From positions 1 through 36,537 of the forward strand of contig CAMHDJ010000027.1 of assembly GCA_946183915.1 (NCBI GenBank): a stretch of DNA of 36,537 nucleotides, in the 5' to 3' direction. The DNA comes from an uncultured Bacteroidales bacterium. Its GTDB lineage: Bacteria > Bacteroidota > Bacteroidia > Bacteroidales > P3. The first letter of the stretch is position 1, and the number at the start of each line of letters is the position of its first letter. The position numbers were made by a program, and so were the translations under genes. Positions 7,191-14,827 of the stretch are shown here, one piece after another. The notes below the pieces were generated by a model. It searched no databases. It saw nothing but the letters and a program-made list of their open reading frames with translations, and was not told the origin of the DNA.

Positions 7191-7351
7191 GCCCCCACCC
7201 CTACCCCTCCCCAGGGAGGGGACGGCTGGCGCGGATCGGAACTATCTTCGTCCCCTCCCTGGGGAGGGGCTGGGGTGGGGGGAAAAAAACATACTACTCT
7301 GGCCGCCTCCCCCACCCATACCCTTCCCCGGGGAGGGGACGGCTGGCGCGG
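7191..7351 (+). repeat. GC-rich palindromic repeat (CCCTCCCC/GGGGAGGG), two units
   Basis: Unit 1 (7191-7280) is CCCCCACCC-CTACCCCTCCCC and GGGAGGGGACGGCTGGCGCGG, closed by CCCTCCCTGGGGAGGGGCTGGGGTGGGGG. Unit 2 (7308-7351) repeats CCCCCACCCATACCCTTCCCC and the same GACGGCTGGCGCGG tail. A related, more decayed copy is at 17412-17535. The overlapping reading frames here are artefacts of the repeat. Confidence 0.7.
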
Positions 7352-7396
7352 TTTTCTTTATTCACCATTCACCCCCTCACTATTCACTTTTTTTCG

Positions 7397-7405
7397 TATC
7401 TTTGC
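7397..7405 (+). promoter_or_regulatory. -7 element upstream of the TIGR04076-murF pair
   Basis: TATCTTTGC fits the Bacteroides -7 element. There is no TTTG at the right distance, so the -33 half is weak or absent. The start of the first gene is about 70 bp downstream. Confidence 0.5.
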
Positions 7406-7476
7406 ATTTCGAAGCCGATGCTTTCGCCACAGCGGAAGTGTCTGAGTAGCAAACAGGAATACAACATCAAAGGAGT

Positions 7477-7794
7477 ATGTACGACATCCGCATCACCGCC
7501 CTCCGCAAGGCCGACTACCGCGACCTGCAAGCGCTCTATGAAAACCCCATCGAGCACACCTGCGACGTGGCCGAGGGGCAGCAGTGGGTGAGCGTCGGCG
7601 GCGCCCGCCCCGCGGGGCTCTGCGAGAGTGCCTGGGAAAGCATGCGTCCCTTCGCCGAGCAACTCGCCGTCGGCGGGGGCAACTTCTACGACGGCTGGAT
7701 GCGCAACCCCTACAGCGCCCTCGTCAGCTGCAACGACGGCTTCCGCCCCGTCAGTTTCCTCCTCGAACGTATCGATCAACCAACCACCGTATGA
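7477..7794 (+). CDS. TIGR04076 family protein
   Basis: A 105-residue soluble protein starting MYDIRITALRKADYRDLQALYEN. The opening strand-helix pattern, the Cys followed by a charged turn and an aromatic strand (HTCDVAEGQQWVSVGG), and the later NPYSALVSCNDGFRPVSFLLER resemble the small TIGR04076 family, whose function is unknown. It shares the sequence ATGA with murF (4-bp overlap), so translation of the two is probably coupled. The link with cell-wall synthesis rests only on that overlap. Confidence 0.65.
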   Translation: MYDIRITALRKADYRDLQALYENPIEHTCDVAEGQQWVSVGGARPAGLCESAWESMRPFAEQLAVGGGNFYDGWMRNPYSALVSCNDGFRPVSFLLERIDQPTTV

Positions 7795-9083
7795 TAGAAC
7801 AACTCTACGAAGCCTACCTCCGCTCGCACACCGTCACCACCGACTCGCGAGCCATCACGCCGGGATGCCTCTTCTTCGCCTTCCGCGGCGAGCATTTCGA
7901 CGGCAACGCCTTCGCCCCGCAGGCGCTGGAGCAGGGCGCCGCCCTGTGCGTCGTCAGCGACGCACGCTACCGCGTCGACGACCGCTGCCTGCTGGTGCCC
8001 GACGTGCTGGCCACCCTGCAGGAGCTGGCCCGCCACCACCGCCGCCGGCTGACGATCCCCGTCGTCGGCATCACCGGCACCAACGGCAAGACCACCACCA
8101 AGGAGCTGGTGCACGCCGTCCTCGGCCGCCGCTACCGCACCAGCGCCACCCGCGGCAACCTCAACAACCACCTCGGCGTGCCGCTCACGCTGCTGGCCAT
8201 CCCGCCCGACGCCGAGCTGGCTATCGTCGAGATGGGGGCCAACCACCCCGGCGAGATCGAGTTCCTCTGCTCCATTGCCGACCCCGACTGCGGCCTCATC
8301 ACCAACGTGGGCCGCGCCCACCTGGAAGGCTTCGGCTCGTTCGAGGGGGTGATCCGCACCAAGACCGAGCTCTATCGCCACCTGGCCGCCAAGCAGGGCC
8401 TCGTCTTTGTCAACACCGACAACCCCATCCTCATGGAACAGGCCGCCACGGCCCGCTGCCGGACGTTCACCTACGGCGCCGGCGCCGAGGCCCGGGTGCG
8501 CGGATCGCTCGTCGGCTGCGACCCCTACCTCCACTTCTACTTCGAGGTGGGCGACAACGTCTACAACGTGCACACCCACCTGCTGGGCGCCTACAACTTC
8601 GACAACTGCATGGCCGCCGTGGCCGTGGGGCTCCAGTTCGGCGTCGAGCCGTTCGACATCAAGGAGGCCATCGAGGCCTACATCCCCAGCAACCAGCGCT
8701 CCGAGTGGCGGCAGACGGGCCGCAACAGCCTCTACCTCGACTGCTACAACGCCAACCCCTCCTCCATGGCCGCCGCCATCGAGAGCTTCGGCCGCCTCGA
8801 GGCGCCGCACAAGATGGCCGTCATCGGCGGCATGCACGAGCTGGGCGCCGACGAGCGCGCGGAGCACCAGCGCGTGGTGGAGCAGCTGGAAGCCTGCGGC
8901 CTGGAGCGCGTGCTGCTCGTAGGGCCCGAGTGGGAAACACTCCCCCACCCCGACCACATGCTCCTCTTCGCCACCACCGACCGCCTGCACGACTACCTGC
9001 AGGAGCACCCCGTCAGCGGCGCCACCATCCTCGTCAAAGGCTCCAACACCAACCGCCTCTGGACCCTGGTGGACCGGCTGTGA
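7791..9083 (+). CDS. murF: UDP-N-acetylmuramoyl-tripeptide--D-alanyl-D-alanine ligase
   Basis: A 430-residue cytoplasmic Mur ligase that adds D-Ala-D-Ala to the UDP-MurNAc-tripeptide, the last cytoplasmic step of peptidoglycan precursor synthesis. The order is an N-terminal substrate-binding domain (TTDSRAITPGCLFFAFRGEHFDG), the ATP-binding P-loop GITGTNGKTTTKE (93-105), VEMGANHPGEI (146-156), ITNVGRAHLEGFGS (170-183), and a C-terminal domain with DCYNANPSS (317-325). I chose the ATG at 7791 because the protein then starts with MIEQLYEAYL, which fits MurF, and because it overlaps the stop of the previous gene. The longer in-frame extension to 7584 would overlap that gene and is Arg-rich nonsense. 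A rho-independent terminator follows. Confidence 0.93.
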   Translation: MIEQLYEAYLRSHTVTTDSRAITPGCLFFAFRGEHFDGNAFAPQALEQGAALCVVSDARYRVDDRCLLVPDVLATLQELARHHRRRLTIPVVGITGTNGKTTTKELVHAVLGRRYRTSATRGNLNNHLGVPLTLLAIPPDAELAIVEMGANHPGEIEFLCSIADPDCGLITNVGRAHLEGFGSFEGVIRTKTELYRHLAAKQGLVFVNTDNPILMEQAATARCRTFTYGAGAEARVRGSLVGCDPYLHFYFEVGDNVYNVHTHLLGAYNFDNCMAAVAVGLQFGVEPFDIKEAIEAYIPSNQRSEWRQTGRNSLYLDCYNANPSSMAAAIESFGRLEAPHKMAVIGGMHELGADERAEHQRVVEQLEACGLERVLLVGPEWETLPHPDHMLLFATTDRLHDYLQEHPVSGATILVKGSNTNRLWTLVDRL

Positions 9084-9108
9084 CGTTTGACCGACAGCTT
9101 TTTCTGGT

Positions 9109-9136
9109 AAAAAATCGCACGCTGTGCGATTTTTTT
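9109..9136 (+). terminator. Rho-independent terminator after murF
   Basis: The stem AAAAAATCGCAC (9109-9120) pairs with GTGCGATTTTTT over a 3-nt loop and ends in a T run, 25 bp after the murF stop. Confidence 0.8.
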
Positions 9137-9138
9137 CT

Positions 9139-9147
9139 TATCTTTGC
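9139..9147 (+). promoter_or_regulatory. -7 element upstream of 9363
   Basis: TATCTTTGC directly follows the murF terminator. This spacing is common where a new transcription unit begins. There is no clear -33 TTTG. Confidence 0.45.
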
Positions 9148-9201
9148 ATCCAGACATTCCGCACGACGCAATGCATTAAGACACTCATAGTCACCATTTG
9201 A

Positions 9202-9271
9202 CACACACTGAACCGCATCGCTGACCCCCTAAAAAAGGGTCTCGCAAGGGAGGATTATGCGGTTTTGTGTG
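9202..9271 (+). repeat. Nested hairpin in the leader of 9363
   Basis: CACACAC (9202-9208) pairs with TGTGTG (9266-9271), AACCGCAT (9211-9218) with ATGCGGTT (9257-9264), and GACCC (9223-9227) with GGGTC (9237-9241). This makes a 70-nt long-armed stem. The inner part (CCCCCTAAAAAAGGG...AGGGAGGA) recalls a decayed element at 17103-17160. It could be an attenuator or simply another palindromic repeat. Confidence 0.55.
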
Positions 9272-9322
9272 CGCTTTTCCTGTTGCACCCCACCGCGAGT
9301 TCTTTGACATAGCCCCCTTCCC

Positions 9323-9358
9323 CCCTTAAACATTAAACCTTAAACCCCAAACCTTACC
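9323..9358 (+). repeat. TTAAACC word-repeat spacer
   Basis: Near-tandem words (CCTTAAACATTAAACCTTAAACCCCAAACC) fill the stretch just before the start codon at 9363. The same words lie between the glycosyltransferase and metallopeptidase genes (24411-24449). Confidence 0.55.
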
Positions 9359-9362
9359 GACT

Positions 9363-9869
9363 ATGAGCAACAGAAACCGAATCCAAATCAACAAGCGCTT
9401 GATGGCCTGGAGCGACGGCCGGCGCACCAACGTCATCCCCAGCGAGTGGAAGAAAGTGGACGACTACGGCCGCGCCCTGGCGGGTTACCACAGCAGCCTG
9501 CGCGAAGGCGACGAATACCTGTACGGTGCCTGCAGCGTGGTACGCGACGAGTGCCGCTGCCGCGAGTACGAGGCCGACCGCCTCTGGGAGCGTGGCTGCC
9601 ACCTCGACGCCCTCAACCAGATGCTCTTCGCCGCCCGTATGGTGCTGCCCGACGAGGTCGCGGGCTTCGAGTTCGAAGACACCCAATGGCTCGACCCCGA
9701 CGAGACCTTCTACTGGCACCCCAACGTCCGCGAACACCTGCGCCTCATGCGCCGCTGCGAGGCCTACTGCCGCCTCGAGCCCCGCCTCCGCCCCCTCCTC
9801 GACGCCAGCCGCACCTACCGCGACTACCGCCGCTACCTCCAAGCCCTCGGCCAGTGGGTACACAACTGA
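9363..9869 (+). CDS. Conserved hypothetical protein
   Basis: A 168-residue protein that I do not recognise. It starts MSNRNRIQINKRLMAW and has no signal peptide or membrane segment. It is rich in Arg, Glu, Tyr and Trp. A cluster of charged and Cys residues (VVRDECRCREYEADRLWERGCH, about 59-80) is followed by a helical segment (LDALNQMLFAARMVLPDE) and a Tyr/Arg-rich C-terminus (YRDYRRYLQALGQWV). The helical pattern with paired aromatic and Arg residues suggests an all-alpha, possibly TPR-like, fold. Codon use is as GC-rich as that of neighbouring housekeeping genes, so it is native. It has its own promoter-like element, a structured leader and a strong terminator, and seems to be a single-gene unit. 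Confidence 0.7.
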   Translation: MSNRNRIQINKRLMAWSDGRRTNVIPSEWKKVDDYGRALAGYHSSLREGDEYLYGACSVVRDECRCREYEADRLWERGCHLDALNQMLFAARMVLPDEVAGFEFEDTQWLDPDETFYWHPNVREHLRLMRRCEAYCRLEPRLRPLLDASRTYRDYRRYLQALGQWVHN

Positions 9870-9911
9870 TCAGCACGTGAGCGTCGCATAACCTGATGTC
9901 ATTAACCAAAT

Positions 9912-9951
9912 AAAAAAGAGGAGCCTGCTGTACAGCAGGCTCCTCTTTTTT
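9912..9951. terminator. Bidirectional rho-independent terminator
   Basis: A perfect stem, AAAAAAGAGGAGCCTGCTG paired with CAGCAGGCTCCTCTTTTTT around TA, separates two convergent genes (9363-9869 plus, 9972-10808 minus). It has A/T runs on both sides and therefore works in both directions. Confidence 0.93.
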
Positions 9952-9971
9952 GGGGGCGTTGGTATATACAA

Positions 9972-10808
9972 TCAATACTTGTAGAAACCTTCGCCGGTCT
10001 TGCGGCCGAGGAGGCCGGCGCGGACCATCTTGCGCAGCAGGGGGTGGGGACGATACTTGGGATCGCCGAACTCTTTGTAGAGCACCTCCATGATGGCCAG
10101 GTTCACATCGTTGCCGATGAGGTCGGCCAGGGCCAGGGGACCCATGGGGTGGTTGGCACCGAGCATCATGCACTTGTCGATGTCTTCGGCGCTGGCGATA
10201 CCGTCGGCCAGGATGCCGACAGCCTCGTTGATCATGGGGATGAGGATGCGGTTGACCACGAAGCCGGGGGCTTCCTTCACCTCGACAGGCTGCTTGCCGA
10301 TGCTGGTGGCGAGGTCGACGACACACTTGGTGACCTCATCGCTGGTCAGCTGGCCGCGGATCACCTCCACGAGGGCCATGCGGTCGGCGGGGTTGAAGAA
10401 GTGCATGCCGATGAACTGGGCCGGACGCTTGGTGCAGGCGGCAATCTCGGTGATGCTCAGCGACGAGCTGTTGGTGGCGAAGATGGTCTCGGGCTTGCAG
10501 ATGCCATCCAGTTCGGTGAAGACATCCTTCTTGAGCTGCATCTCCTCGACGGCGGCCTCGATGACGAGGTCGGCATCGGCGAAGGTGGCGTAGTCGGTGG
10601 TGGTGGTGATGTTCTTCAGCAGGGCGTCGACGGCCTCCTGGGTCATCTTGCCTTTCTCGACGAGTTTGCCGTAGCCTTTGGCGATGGAGGCCATGGCCTT
10701 GTCGAGGCTGGCCTGCGTGCGGCTCTTCATAGTGACGGGCATTTTGGCGGCGAAGGCTTTCACGATGCCTTTGGCCATGGTGCCGGTTCCAATAACACAG
10801 ATTTTCAT
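9972..10808 (-). CDS. hbd: 3-hydroxybutyryl-CoA dehydrogenase
   Basis: A 278-residue NAD(P)-dependent dehydrogenase that interconverts 3-hydroxybutyryl-CoA (or another short 3-hydroxyacyl-CoA) and the 3-keto form. The Rossmann motif is GTGTMAKG (7-14). It is followed by the acidic IEAAVEEM (83-90), ATNSSSLSI (111-119) and the catalytic GMHFFNP with H136. The C-terminal dimerisation domain contains [13 protein letters not shown] and [15 protein letters not shown]. The glycine motif is slightly unusual: T8 and A12 replace the more common A and G. It lies 75 bp downstream of crt on the same strand, giving two adjacent steps of a butyryl-CoA or acyl-CoA route. No thiolase or acyl-CoA dehydrogenase is in the window. 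Confidence 0.92.
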   Translation of the reverse strand: MKICVIGTGTMAKGIVKAFAAKMPVTMKSRTQASLDKAMASIAKGYGKLVEKGKMTQEAVDALLKNITTTTDYATFADADLVIEAAVEEMQLKKDVFTELDGICKPETIFATNSSSLSITEIAACTKRPAQFIGMHFFNPADRMALVEVIRGQLTSDEVTKCVVDLATSIGKQPVEVKEAPGFVVNRILIPMINEAVGILADGIASAEDIDKCMMLGANHPMGPLALADLIGNDVNLAIMEVLYKEFGDPKYRPHPLLRKMVRAGLLGRKTGEGFYKY

Positions 10809-10883
10809 AATATCAATTATTATTTAAACTATTAATTAAACGTTGTTTCTTTTTGTCGTGCAGCGCAGACTATGGGTCGCGCA

Positions 10884-11660
10884 TCATTTCCCCTGGAACT
10901 CACACTTCCCCTTCTCGAGAAAGGCTTTCATGCCCTGCTTCTGATCCTCGGTACTGAAGCACATACCGAAGGCCTGATTCTCGAAAGCGATGGCCTCTTC
11001 GGCATCCATATCGTACTCGGTGTTGATGCAGAGTTTGGCAGCGCTGACGGCCAACGGAGCATTGGCGGCAATCTGATTGGCGATCTCCATGGCTTTGTCC
11101 ATCAGCTCGGTCTGTGGCACCACGGCATTGACCAGCCCAATGCGCAGGGCCTCGTCGGCCTTGATGGCTTTACCCGTGTAGATGAGCTGCTTGGCCATAC
11201 CCATACCTACCAGTCGGGCCAGACGCACCGTGCCGCTGAAGCCGGGGATGATACCCAGGCCTACCTCGGGCTGGCCGAACTTGGCATTCTCCGAGCAGAT
11301 GCGAATGTCGCAGGCCATGGCCAGTTCACAGCCGCCACCAAGGGCGAAACCATTGACGGCAGCTATCACCGGCACCGGCAGTGTCTCCAGCTTGCGGAAC
11401 ACCTCGGCACCACGGCGACCGAACGTCTTACCCTGCTCGGGGCCGAGCGGAGCCATCTCGCTGATGTCGGCACCCGCCACAAAGCTCTTCTCGCCTTCGC
11501 CGGTAACGATCAGACAACGGAACCGCTGCGTGTCAAACTCTTCCAGATAGTCATCCATTTCTCCCAAGATAGCGCTGTTCAGCGCATTGAGACTCTTCGG
11601 GGCGTTGATGGTCATGATGGCCACCATACCGCGTTCTTCTATTTTCAGGTATTCAAACAT
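10884..11660 (-). CDS. crt: Enoyl-CoA hydratase / 3-hydroxybutyryl-CoA dehydratase
   Basis: A 258-residue crotonase-fold enzyme. Oxyanion-hole segments are FVAGADISEM (60-69) and NGFALGGGCELA (103-114). The two catalytic glutamates are E112 and E132 (FGQPEVGLGIIPG), spaced 20 residues apart exactly as in rat crotonase (E144/E164). It interconverts crotonyl-CoA and 3-hydroxybutyryl-CoA. It is the first gene of the crt-hbd pair, with its own promoter at 11690-11721 that overlaps the end of cca. Butyrate-type fermentation or short-chain acyl-CoA breakdown are both possible. Confidence 0.92.
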   Translation of the reverse strand: MFEYLKIEERGMVAIMTINAPKSLNALNSAILGEMDDYLEEFDTQRFRCLIVTGEGEKSFVAGADISEMAPLGPEQGKTFGRRGAEVFRKLETLPVPVIAAVNGFALGGGCELAMACDIRICSENAKFGQPEVGLGIIPGFSGTVRLARLVGMGMAKQLIYTGKAIKADEALRIGLVNAVVPQTELMDKAMEIANQIAANAPLAVSAAKLCINTEYDMDAEEAIAFENQAFGMCFSTEDQKQGMKAFLEKGKCEFQGK

Positions 11661-11689
11661 AACGTTATCTTTTTTCTATTTTGAGGCTG

Positions 11690-11721
11690 CAAAATTACAA
11701 AATAATTATTACCCAACCAAA
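11690..11721 (-). promoter_or_regulatory. Bacteroides-type promoter for crt-hbd, overlapping the 3' end of cca
   Basis: TTTG (11718-11721), a 20-bp spacer and TAATTTTG (11690-11697) match the consensus. The -33 box lies inside the last codons of cca, whose stop is at 11709-11711. The leader to the crt ATG would be about 20 nt. Confidence 0.75.
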
Positions 11722-13151
11722 TTATTTTCCACTTGTGTCAATCCGAGATCTTCGCCCAGTCGGAGCATCATCTGCCAGGCGGCATCGCGCTCGTTGGGTA
11801 TTTGACCGTCAAGAATGGCGTCCTTGATGGCGTCCTTGATGGTGCCGATCTCGCGGCAGGGGCCGATGCCGAAGGTGGTCATGATGTCCTCACCGCTCAC
11901 CGGCGGCTGGAAGTTGCGGATGCGGTCGCGCTCCTCCAGCTCGACCAGCTTGCGCTTCACCAGCTCGAAGTTAGCCTTGTGCTTGCGCACTTTCTCGGGG
12001 TTCTTGCTGGTGATGTCGGCATTGCAGAGCAGCATCAGGTCGTCGATGTCGTCGCCGGCCTCGAACAGTAGACGGCGCACGGCGCTGTCGGTCACCTCGT
12101 CCTCGCTGAGCACGATGGGTCGCATGTGGAGCATGACGAGTTTCTCGACGTAGCGCTCCTCGGCGCCGAGCGGCAGACGCAGCCGCTTGAAAATGCGCTT
12201 CACCATGCGGGCCCCGCGGGCCTCGTGGCCGTGGAAGGTCCACCCCTGCCTGGCGTCGTAGCGCTTCACGCCGGGCTTGCCCACGTCGTGCAGCAAAGCA
12301 CTCCATCGGAGCCACAGATTATCACTCTTTTCGCACACATTGTCTAGGACCTGAAGCGTATGGTAGAAAATGTCTTTGTGGCCGCGGCCGTCGACGGTCT
12401 CCACGCCCTGCAGGGCACTGATCTCGGGCAGGATGAGCTGCATGAGGCCGCTCTTCTGCATCAGTTTGAGACCCAGCGAAGGTTGCGGCGACAGCATGAT
12501 CTTGTTCAACTCGACCATGACGCGCTCGGCGCTGACAATTTCAATGCGGCTGGCGTTGCGGCCGATGGCCTCGAAGGTGTCGTCGGCAATGCGGAAGCCC
12601 AGCTGCGAGGCGAAGCGCACGGCCCGCATCATGCGCAGAGGGTCGTCGCTGAAGGTGACGTCGGGGTCGAGGGGCGTGCGCAGTATACCGGCATCGAGGT
12701 CGCGGATGCCGCCGAAGGGGTCCATCAGCTCGCCGTAGCGGTCGGCATTGAGACAGACAGCCAGGGCGTTGACCGTGAAGTCGCGCCGCCGCTGGTCGTC
12801 CTCGAGGGTGCCGTTTTCCACCACCGGCTTGCGGCTGTCGTGGCTGTAGCTCTCGCGACGCGCCCCGACAAACTCCAACTCCATGTCGTGGTAGCGGAAC
12901 GACGCGGTGCCGAAGGTCTTGAAGACCGACACCTTCGAGCCGCCAACGGCCTCCGAGACCGCCTTGGCCAACTCGATGCCGATGTGCACCTCGCCGCCCC
13001 TTTCGGGACCGATGCACACCACGTCGATATCGGTGCAGGGACGACCCAGGAAGTAGTCGCGCACCACGCCGCCCACGGCGTAGGCGTCGATCCCCATGCG
13101 GTCGGCTTCCCGACCGACGGTGCGGTAGATGTCAAGCCCCAGGTCAATCAT
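11709..13151 (-). CDS. cca: CCA tRNA nucleotidyltransferase with HD domain
   Basis: A 480-residue class II nucleotidyltransferase that builds or repairs the 3' CCA end of tRNA. Near the N-terminus are AVGGVVRDYFLGR (25-37) and the metal-binding DID (41-43), followed by the RRDFTVNAL motif and SDDPLRMMRAVRFASQL. The C-terminal HD phosphohydrolase-type domain carries ALLHDVGK. I chose the ATG at 13151, which overlaps the TGA of the upstream lipoprotein gene by one base (TGATG); the longer TTG start at 13154 adds one residue and is less likely. The last bases hold the -33 box of the crt promoter. Confidence 0.93.
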   Translation of the reverse strand: MIDLGLDIYRTVGREADRMGIDAYAVGGVVRDYFLGRPCTDIDVVCIGPERGGEVHIGIELAKAVSEAVGGSKVSVFKTFGTASFRYHDMELEFVGARRESYSHDSRKPVVENGTLEDDQRRRDFTVNALAVCLNADRYGELMDPFGGIRDLDAGILRTPLDPDVTFSDDPLRMMRAVRFASQLGFRIADDTFEAIGRNASRIEIVSAERVMVELNKIMLSPQPSLGLKLMQKSGLMQLILPEISALQGVETVDGRGHKDIFYHTLQVLDNVCEKSDNLWLRWSALLHDVGKPGVKRYDARQGWTFHGHEARGARMVKRIFKRLRLPLGAEERYVEKLVMLHMRPIVLSEDEVTDSAVRRLLFEAGDDIDDLMLLCNADITSKNPEKVRKHKANFELVKRKLVELEERDRIRNFQPPVSGEDIMTTFGIGPCREIGTIKDAIKDAILDGQIPNERDAAWQMMLRLGEDLGLTQVENNLVG

Positions 13152-13678
13152 CAATACTCGGTTTTCTCCACCAGGTTGCCCTCTTGGTCGTAGACCTCCC
13201 AGAGGCCCGAGGGCACCCCGTTCTCATACTGGCCGATGTAGTAAGGCACCCCGTTGTCGCGATAGACGCGGTAGGCGCCCTCCTCCTTGCCGCCCACAAA
13301 GTCGGCCTCGGCCTGCACATTGCCGTTCGGATGGTAGAAGACCCAGTGGCCTTCGCGGCGACCGTTGACCATCACTCCCTCGCTGCGCAGCTGCATGGTG
13401 CTGTAGTACTGCAGCCAGTGCTGCTGGTTGCCCTTGTAGTAGACAACCGTCATCGGGTGGCCCGTCTCGCTGGTCTCGACCACGCGCATCGAGTCGTAGT
13501 CGGCCACCACCTCGGTGCCGTCGGCATTCTTGATGGTCCACTGGCCATTCTTGACGGTGGCCGTCACCGACCCGTCGGCGGCCTCAAAGGTCTGTTTCTG
13601 GTGCGATTTGGAGCCGCAGCCCACCATCATCAGCAGGGCCGTAGCCAAAACGCAGTAGCATATCGTTCTTTTCATCAT
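13151..13678 (-). CDS. Lipoprotein with MORN/YwqK-type repeats
   Basis: A 175-residue protein with a lipoprotein signal (MMKRTICYCVLATALLMMVGC, lipobox MVGC), so it should be anchored to a membrane. After an N-terminal region of about 70 residues come repeated hairpin units: GVMVNGRREGHWVFYHPNGNVQAE, ADFVGGKEEGAYRVYRDNGVPYYIG and QYENGVPSGLWEVYDQEGNLVE. These are MORN-like repeats as in the YwqK antitoxin-type family, but a toxin partner is not visible. Its stop codon overlaps the cca start (TGATG), so the two are translationally coupled. Its role is unknown; the 51-bp gap from dprA has no terminator with a T run. Confidence 0.8.
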   Translation of the reverse strand: MMKRTICYCVLATALLMMVGCGSKSHQKQTFEAADGSVTATVKNGQWTIKNADGTEVVADYDSMRVVETSETGHPMTVVYYKGNQQHWLQYYSTMQLRSEGVMVNGRREGHWVFYHPNGNVQAEADFVGGKEEGAYRVYRDNGVPYYIGQYENGVPSGLWEVYDQEGNLVEKTEY

Positions 13679-13729
13679 AGAGTCGTAACGTCGGCCGGTG
13701 TCGAATTATTGTACCGGCATGTTCTTTTT

Positions 13730-14827
13730 TCATTCCACCGCTTGGTAGAGGCGTCCGGGCAGTGCCCGCACCACCTGCTGCATCTCCAGATCGAACAAGG
13801 CCCCGGCCACGCGGGGCATGGGCATCTGAGTCTGCTGCGCCAACTCGTCGAGGGTGAGCTGTCCCTGATGGCGCAGCAGGTCGTAGAGCCGCTGCCCGTC
13901 GGGCGTGAGAGTCGGGAAGAGACTTTTCTGCACCGCCTCGCAGCCGCCCAGCGGCCACCCCATGTGGTAGGCGATGTCGTCGGCGCTGCGCACCATGACG
14001 GCTTTGTTGGTGGCGATGAGGTTGTTGGTGCCGCGCGAGTAGGTATCGGTGATGCGGCCTGGCACGGCGAACACCTCGCGGTGGTAGCCCGCGGCGATGG
14101 CGGCGGTGATGAGCGCCCCACCCTTCTCCGAGGCTTCGACCACCACCGTGGCGTCGGCCAAGGCGGCGATGATACGGTTGCGCGCCGGGAAGTAGCGCGG
14201 ATTGATGGCGGTGCCCGTGGGGTACTCGGTCAGCAGCGCGCCACCCTGCTGCACGATCTGCGCCGCCAGGCCCCGGTTCTCGGCGGGGTAGATGCGGTCC
14301 AGGCCATGGCCCAGCACGGCCACCGTGGGCAGACCGTGGGCCAGGGCGGCGGTGTGGGCCGCCGTGTCGATGCCGTAGGCCAGCCCGCTGACCACCGGCA
14401 GGCCCAGGGGTTGCAGCTGCTGCACCAGACGGTCGGTCGCGTCGCGCCCCTGAGGTGTGGCGCGCCGCGTGCCCACCATGGCCAGGCTGCGCTCGGCGTT
14501 GAGGTCGGCCGTGCCGAGGACGTAGAGCACCACCGGGCAGTCGGCCGTCTCGTCGCGGTTGAGGCGCTGCGGATAGTCGGCATCGGTGCAGAAGAGCACC
14601 CGCACACCGTTCCGCTCGGCCTGCCGCAGCTCCTCCTCGGCCCGGGCATGGGTCGACTTGGCGAGGATGGCTTCGGCCACCTCGCGGTGCGAGCCGAAGG
14701 CCAGCTTCAGCTCCGCGGGCGGCAGGGCGAAGATGTCCTGACCCGGGTAGGCGTCGAGCAGCCGGCGGCAACTCGTGGGCCCCAGGCCCGGAATCATCGA
14801 GAGGGCTATCTGGCCAAGCTTGTCCAT
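13730..14827 (-). CDS. dprA: DNA-processing protein DprA
   Basis: A 365-residue protein that loads RecA on incoming single-stranded DNA during natural transformation. It starts with a helix-hairpin-helix-like segment (GQIALSMIPGLGPTSCRRLLD). The Rossmann-like DprA core follows with AMVGTRRATPQG (116-127), VVSGLAYGIDTAAH (145-158) and FPARNRIIAALADATVVVEA (213-232). A C-terminal winged helix (about 303-365) completes it. I chose the ATG at 14827, since MDKLGQIALSMIPGLG fits the family start; the longer frame to 15001 only reads through the NUDIX gene. It overlaps the NUDIX gene by 22 bp. Confidence 0.93.
   Translation of the reverse strand: MDKLGQIALSMIPGLGPTSCRRLLDAYPGQDIFALPPAELKLAFGSHREVAEAILAKSTHARAEEELRQAERNGVRVLFCTDADYPQRLNRDETADCPVVLYVLGTADLNAERSLAMVGTRRATPQGRDATDRLVQQLQPLGLPVVSGLAYGIDTAAHTAALAHGLPTVAVLGHGLDRIYPAENRGLAAQIVQQGGALLTEYPTGTAINPRYFPARNRIIAALADATVVVEASEKGGALITAAIAAGYHREVFAVPGRITDTYSRGTNNLIATNKAVMVRSADDIAYHMGWPLGGCEAVQKSLFPTLTPDGQRLYDLLRHQGQLTLDELAQQTQMPMPRVAGALFDLEMQQVVRALPGRLYQAVE

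Noticed and set aside
7628-9190. A 520-residue plus-strand frame over murF
   Set aside because: It is an Arg/Pro-rich out-of-frame translation; murF has all ligase motifs.
13149-13154. TTG start for cca at 13154
   Set aside because: It adds only one residue. The ATG at 13151 sits in the TGATG overlap with the preceding stop and is the usual arrangement.
13691-13716. Terminator between dprA and the lipoprotein gene (GCCGGT/ACCGGC stem)
   Set aside because: The stem is only 6 bp with a long loop and no T run on the minus strand, so I do not call a terminator.
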